In this document: piece by piece, positions 61,066 through 64,000 of the stretch | Layout: every line of letters begins with the position of its first letter | Numbering within the stretch: position 1 is the stretch's first letter | From: Solanum dulcamara | Lineage: Eukaryota; Streptophyta; Magnoliopsida; Solanales; Solanaceae | Direction of reading: 5' to 3' | NCBI RefSeq assembly: GCF_947179165.1 | Contig: NC_077245.1 | Coordinates: 15,594,740 to 15,658,739, forward strand | DNA: 64,000 bases | Position numbers and translations under genes: made by a program | The notes under the pieces: model-generated | What the model was told of the DNA's origin: nothing | The model's input: the letters and a program-made list of their open reading frames with translations, nothing else | Databases searched by the model: none

Positions 61066-62697
61066 CAAGTCCAGTTTTGCCGTTTTCAATTTCAAAATTT
61101 AGATACAACTTGAGGTACTCGGCTTTCCGAATTTATTGTTTTGGTAACATAATTCGGGTGGCAACAATCTAGGCTTATTGTCAATAATAAATCTTGTTTT
61201 ATGTCAATATTTTGGATTGTTGATATCACTTGATGATTATATGGCTGATTTGAAAGTGGTAAAAGTGAGCGGTATAGGGGAGGTGTTGTTCAATTTTTTT
61301 TAGAAATAACCTACTAACGATAGAGTACGTTTTATTCCTAACCTTTCCTTCTTTTGGCATGATCCATATGAAGCGAACGGACAACGAATGTATAAATTCC
61401 AAAGAAGCTCTTATTCTTAGATATACTAGGATGGCTAATGTACTTGATTTCCATAACTTATATCGTTATGTCTTGACTTATGTGTATGCTTCCAGCCGTC
61501 CTAGTTGGTATAATTCATATTTTGGTATAATCCACATTTGGTATAATTCATAATGACAATAGAAGAGTACTTGAAATGACTATTGTCTTGGTTTTCAAAT
61601 GATGGGTTGTTTTGTTTATTTCATTAAGTCTCCGATAATGATCAAATTACACATGGTTGCTAATGATACCCTATTCGTGCATAATATAATTGTATTATCC
61701 ACCAAGTCCTACGATAGGCTGGGTATGTTATCATGTATGGATTCCACTACATTATTCACCAAGTTCCTTACTAGAGGGCTGGGTATTTGATATGATAATA
61801 TGATGTTATGAAGATATGATTATGGTACCGAGTCCCATAATGGGCCGGGTACGGTATAAGTGTAGACTACTCTATTTATCGAGCCCCTTGTTAGAGGGAT
61901 GGGAATGGTATATATATATACATATGACGATATAACAATATAATTGTGACACCGAGTCCCATAACGGGTCGGGTATGATATATGATGATGATATGCATGA
62001 TTTTATTTCATAAGGCACAGGTACAGTGATTTTTGAGTATCATAATTGTCTCCTGAATCACTACTTCAGATGCGATCTCATTTGTGATATGTTATGATTT
62101 CTATACTCAGTATATATTTCGTACTGACCCCCTCTCTTCGGAGGGCTGCATTTCATGCCCGTAGGTACAGATATTTATTTTGGCGATCCACCAGCTTAGG
62201 ATTTCCACTCAGCTACTTTCAAAGTGCTCCATTGTCCTGGAGCCTAGAATTTCGATATAGATATTTTGATGTATATATTTATTTATCCATGGTACGGCAG
62301 AGCCCTGTCTCGTCATACGTTACTATTGGTATTCTTAGAGGTCCGTAGACATATATGTGGGTGGTATATAGATGTTATCCAGCTGTACTAGTATGACTTA
62401 TATTTTGGAACATTACTATTCATAGCGGCAGCCTTGTCGGCTTGCGTATATACATGTATATTTTGGAATGTGATGTGTAGTGGCAGCCTTATCGGCTTAC
62501 GTACCACATTACCTTTGACGTTATAACTCCTCAGGAGACAGATCGCTTTAATATATAAATATGGGACAATTTTGATATGACATCCTATTTCCGTAAGCCC
62601 CTTATCATGTTTAGTTGTGGATTGATTATAGATAACAGGTATACACGAGTGTCTAGTTCGGGCACTAGTCATGGCCCACGGGGTTGGGTCGGGACAA
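61066..62697 (+). mobile_element. LTR-derived block (Ty3/Gypsy type), plus orientation
   Basis: Ends with GGGGTTGGGTCGGGACA at 62697 and shares TACTGACCCCCTC, GCTGCATTTCATGCCCGTAGG and GGCAGCCTT.TCGGCTTACG-type phrases with the reverse complement of the solo LTR at 19176-22271, so it is the same family. It contains repeated ACCGAGTCCCATAA.GGG.CGGGTA units (about 61830-61980). The left end is unknown and may lie before 60959. Confidence 0.65.
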
Positions 62698-63329
62698 GAT
62701 CCACCACTATAAATACATCCACGAAAGTAAAAACATGCATGGGCACATACAAGGTATCATGCTTCAAAACCATGTGTGAAACAAAGTAGGTGGTCACATA
62801 AGAATGTACAGAACTGAAGTCAAATAACACAATATATTTCTTCTATAGTGTTCATATCACACATTTTCATCTATCTGACTTCACAATCAACCAACTTGGT
62901 CTCTTAACAATCGTAGACATACTCGATTTATCAACTTCCTCATACCTTTTCGGTGCTCCATTGAAGCCAACACTCTCAATACTACTAGAATATTACAGTC
63001 ACACCGGACAGTTACTTTATCCTCAAACTGTTACTAGTATTCGGATATCCTTAGCAACATATTTTTGTCTCCCAATTCTGAACTAGGGTCCGCTCTCTCT
63101 CCGTTTAAGCATTCCACGGTAGGTATGGGTCCCATCCAATTGCTAATAATCTAAGTTTTTTAATTTCATAGTACTTTCACATTGAGATAATTATTGAATC
63201 ACGATCGATAACAATTTCACGCAATCTTTCACTTACCTTGTTTCAACTACTATTTAACTCATCATATAACTACAACCTTATCCAACCCAAATTTGAAAAT
63301 TAGCCAGCTAGGATTTTTACTTCTCTAGT
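62698..63329. other. Non-coding stretch between LTR block and gag remnant
   Basis: Slightly less AT-rich than average. I recognise no gene; it may be part of a decayed Gypsy element. Confidence 0.35.
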
Positions 63330-63841
63330 GGAAAGTTAGACTAAGTTGTTCGAAAGACTGAGAGATGCAGACATTATTCATCCCATTGCACCTAAATTAG
63401 CTGATACAAGCTCTAGATTCTTTAGAGCTGACCAAATATGTGCGTATCATTCGAATAGTATAGGGCATGCTACTGAAACTTGTGTCAATTTGAGGCACAA
63501 GATTCAGGATTTGATTGATCATGAGGTCGTCACTCTCCAAACCGCCACTCCCAATGTTAATAATAACCCCTTGCCGAATCATGAAGGGGTGAATATTAAC
63601 ATGATTGAAGTTGGAAGAGATTAGAATGCCGATAGCGCCAGTCAAATCTGATAATTTTAAAAAGCCTTTTCCTCATGTGTATCAGTTGTTTTCAGTGCAA
63701 GAGTCTGTCAATAATGGTGGTCTAGGAGAAGGAGTCAGTGATGCTGTGATAATCGAGACGTTAGCCATACGAGATGCCAATCCAAAAGAGCAAGTGCCTA
63801 ATTGGACCTACAATCCGTTCTTGATTCATCACTCGTCTTGA
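63330..63841 (+). pseudogene. Ogre/Tat-type gag remnant
   Basis: The plus strand reads LFERLRDADIIHPI, DTSSRFFRADQICAYHSNSI, GHATETC and NLRHKIQDLIDHEVV, the zinc-knuckle-like end of Ogre-type Gypsy gag (C-X2-H-X5-H-X4-C). The first frame stops at 63624; an overlapping frame from 63605 continues with a plausible downstream region ending QVPNWTYNPFLIHHSS at 63841. No protease or RT follows within the window. Confidence 0.72.
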
Positions 63842-64000
63842 TAGATAAAGATGAATTTTATGAAAAGCCGGTGGTAGTCTAGATACCCATGCTTTATATC
63901 ACTTTACCTTGTTACTCTTTAATTCTCCTCGTATTGTTTTGAAAAAGGCAAATTGGTCCTCTTGTATCTTTCCCTGTAATTGCATCATTTTCTTGTAATC

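Overview
This is AT-rich plant nuclear DNA. The SINE, LINE, Ogre-type and other LTR families are ones I associate with Solanaceae (nightshades); species cannot be settled from sequence alone. Only three complete protein-coding genes are visible, all on the minus strand: two intronless PLS-class pentatricopeptide repeat (PPR) genes (29214-31187 and 41770-43866) and a two-exon gene for cytosolic ribosomal protein uS5/RPS2 (51645-53394). A fourth minus-strand gene is suggested by an orphan first exon with a TATA box (1768-2019). I found no gene cluster or new molecular system. What the window offers is a readable record of transposon insertions.

Layout. 1-3056: AT-rich DNA with the orphan exon. 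3062-10449: a minus-strand Ty1/Copia element with both LTRs and an exact 5-bp target duplication (TCAAT), broken inside pol by a 2,001-bp solo LTR that has its own duplication (ATGCC). 10555-10730: a SINE. 11478-25042: two diverged direct copies (A and B) of a 1.4-1.5 kb segment. Copy A carries a foldback MITE; copy B carries a 3.1-kb Ogre-type solo LTR, which itself contains another 3.1-kb solo LTR, plus a 1.7-kb candidate DNA element. 13826-14481: a hAT-type MITE. 25251-28560: two SINEs and a LINE fragment. 29214-31187: PPR gene 1. 31576-33335: a truncated LINE. 34905-38089: the 5' half of a second Copia type (SIRE-like), next to an RNase H-like pseudogene. 41770-43866: PPR gene 2. 44097-44972: a Mutator-like MITE with a perfect 10-bp target duplication. 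45445-48727: a truncated plus-strand relative of the first Copia element. 49670-50940: an internally deleted LINE with a GC-rich, possibly mitochondrial, insert. 51645-53394: RPS2, with telo-box and site II promoter motifs. 53850-57526: simple and tandem repeats and Tourist-like MITEs. 57527-62697: two LTR-derived blocks apparently head to head around a 107-bp inverted repeat. 63330-63841: an Ogre-type gag remnant near the window edge.

The genes do not form a pathway. RPS2 is a housekeeping gene of cytosolic translation; the PPR proteins belong to a family acting on organellar RNA. Transposon boundaries rest mainly on target duplications and TG...CA ends read directly; family names and functions rest on remembered family features and were not searched.
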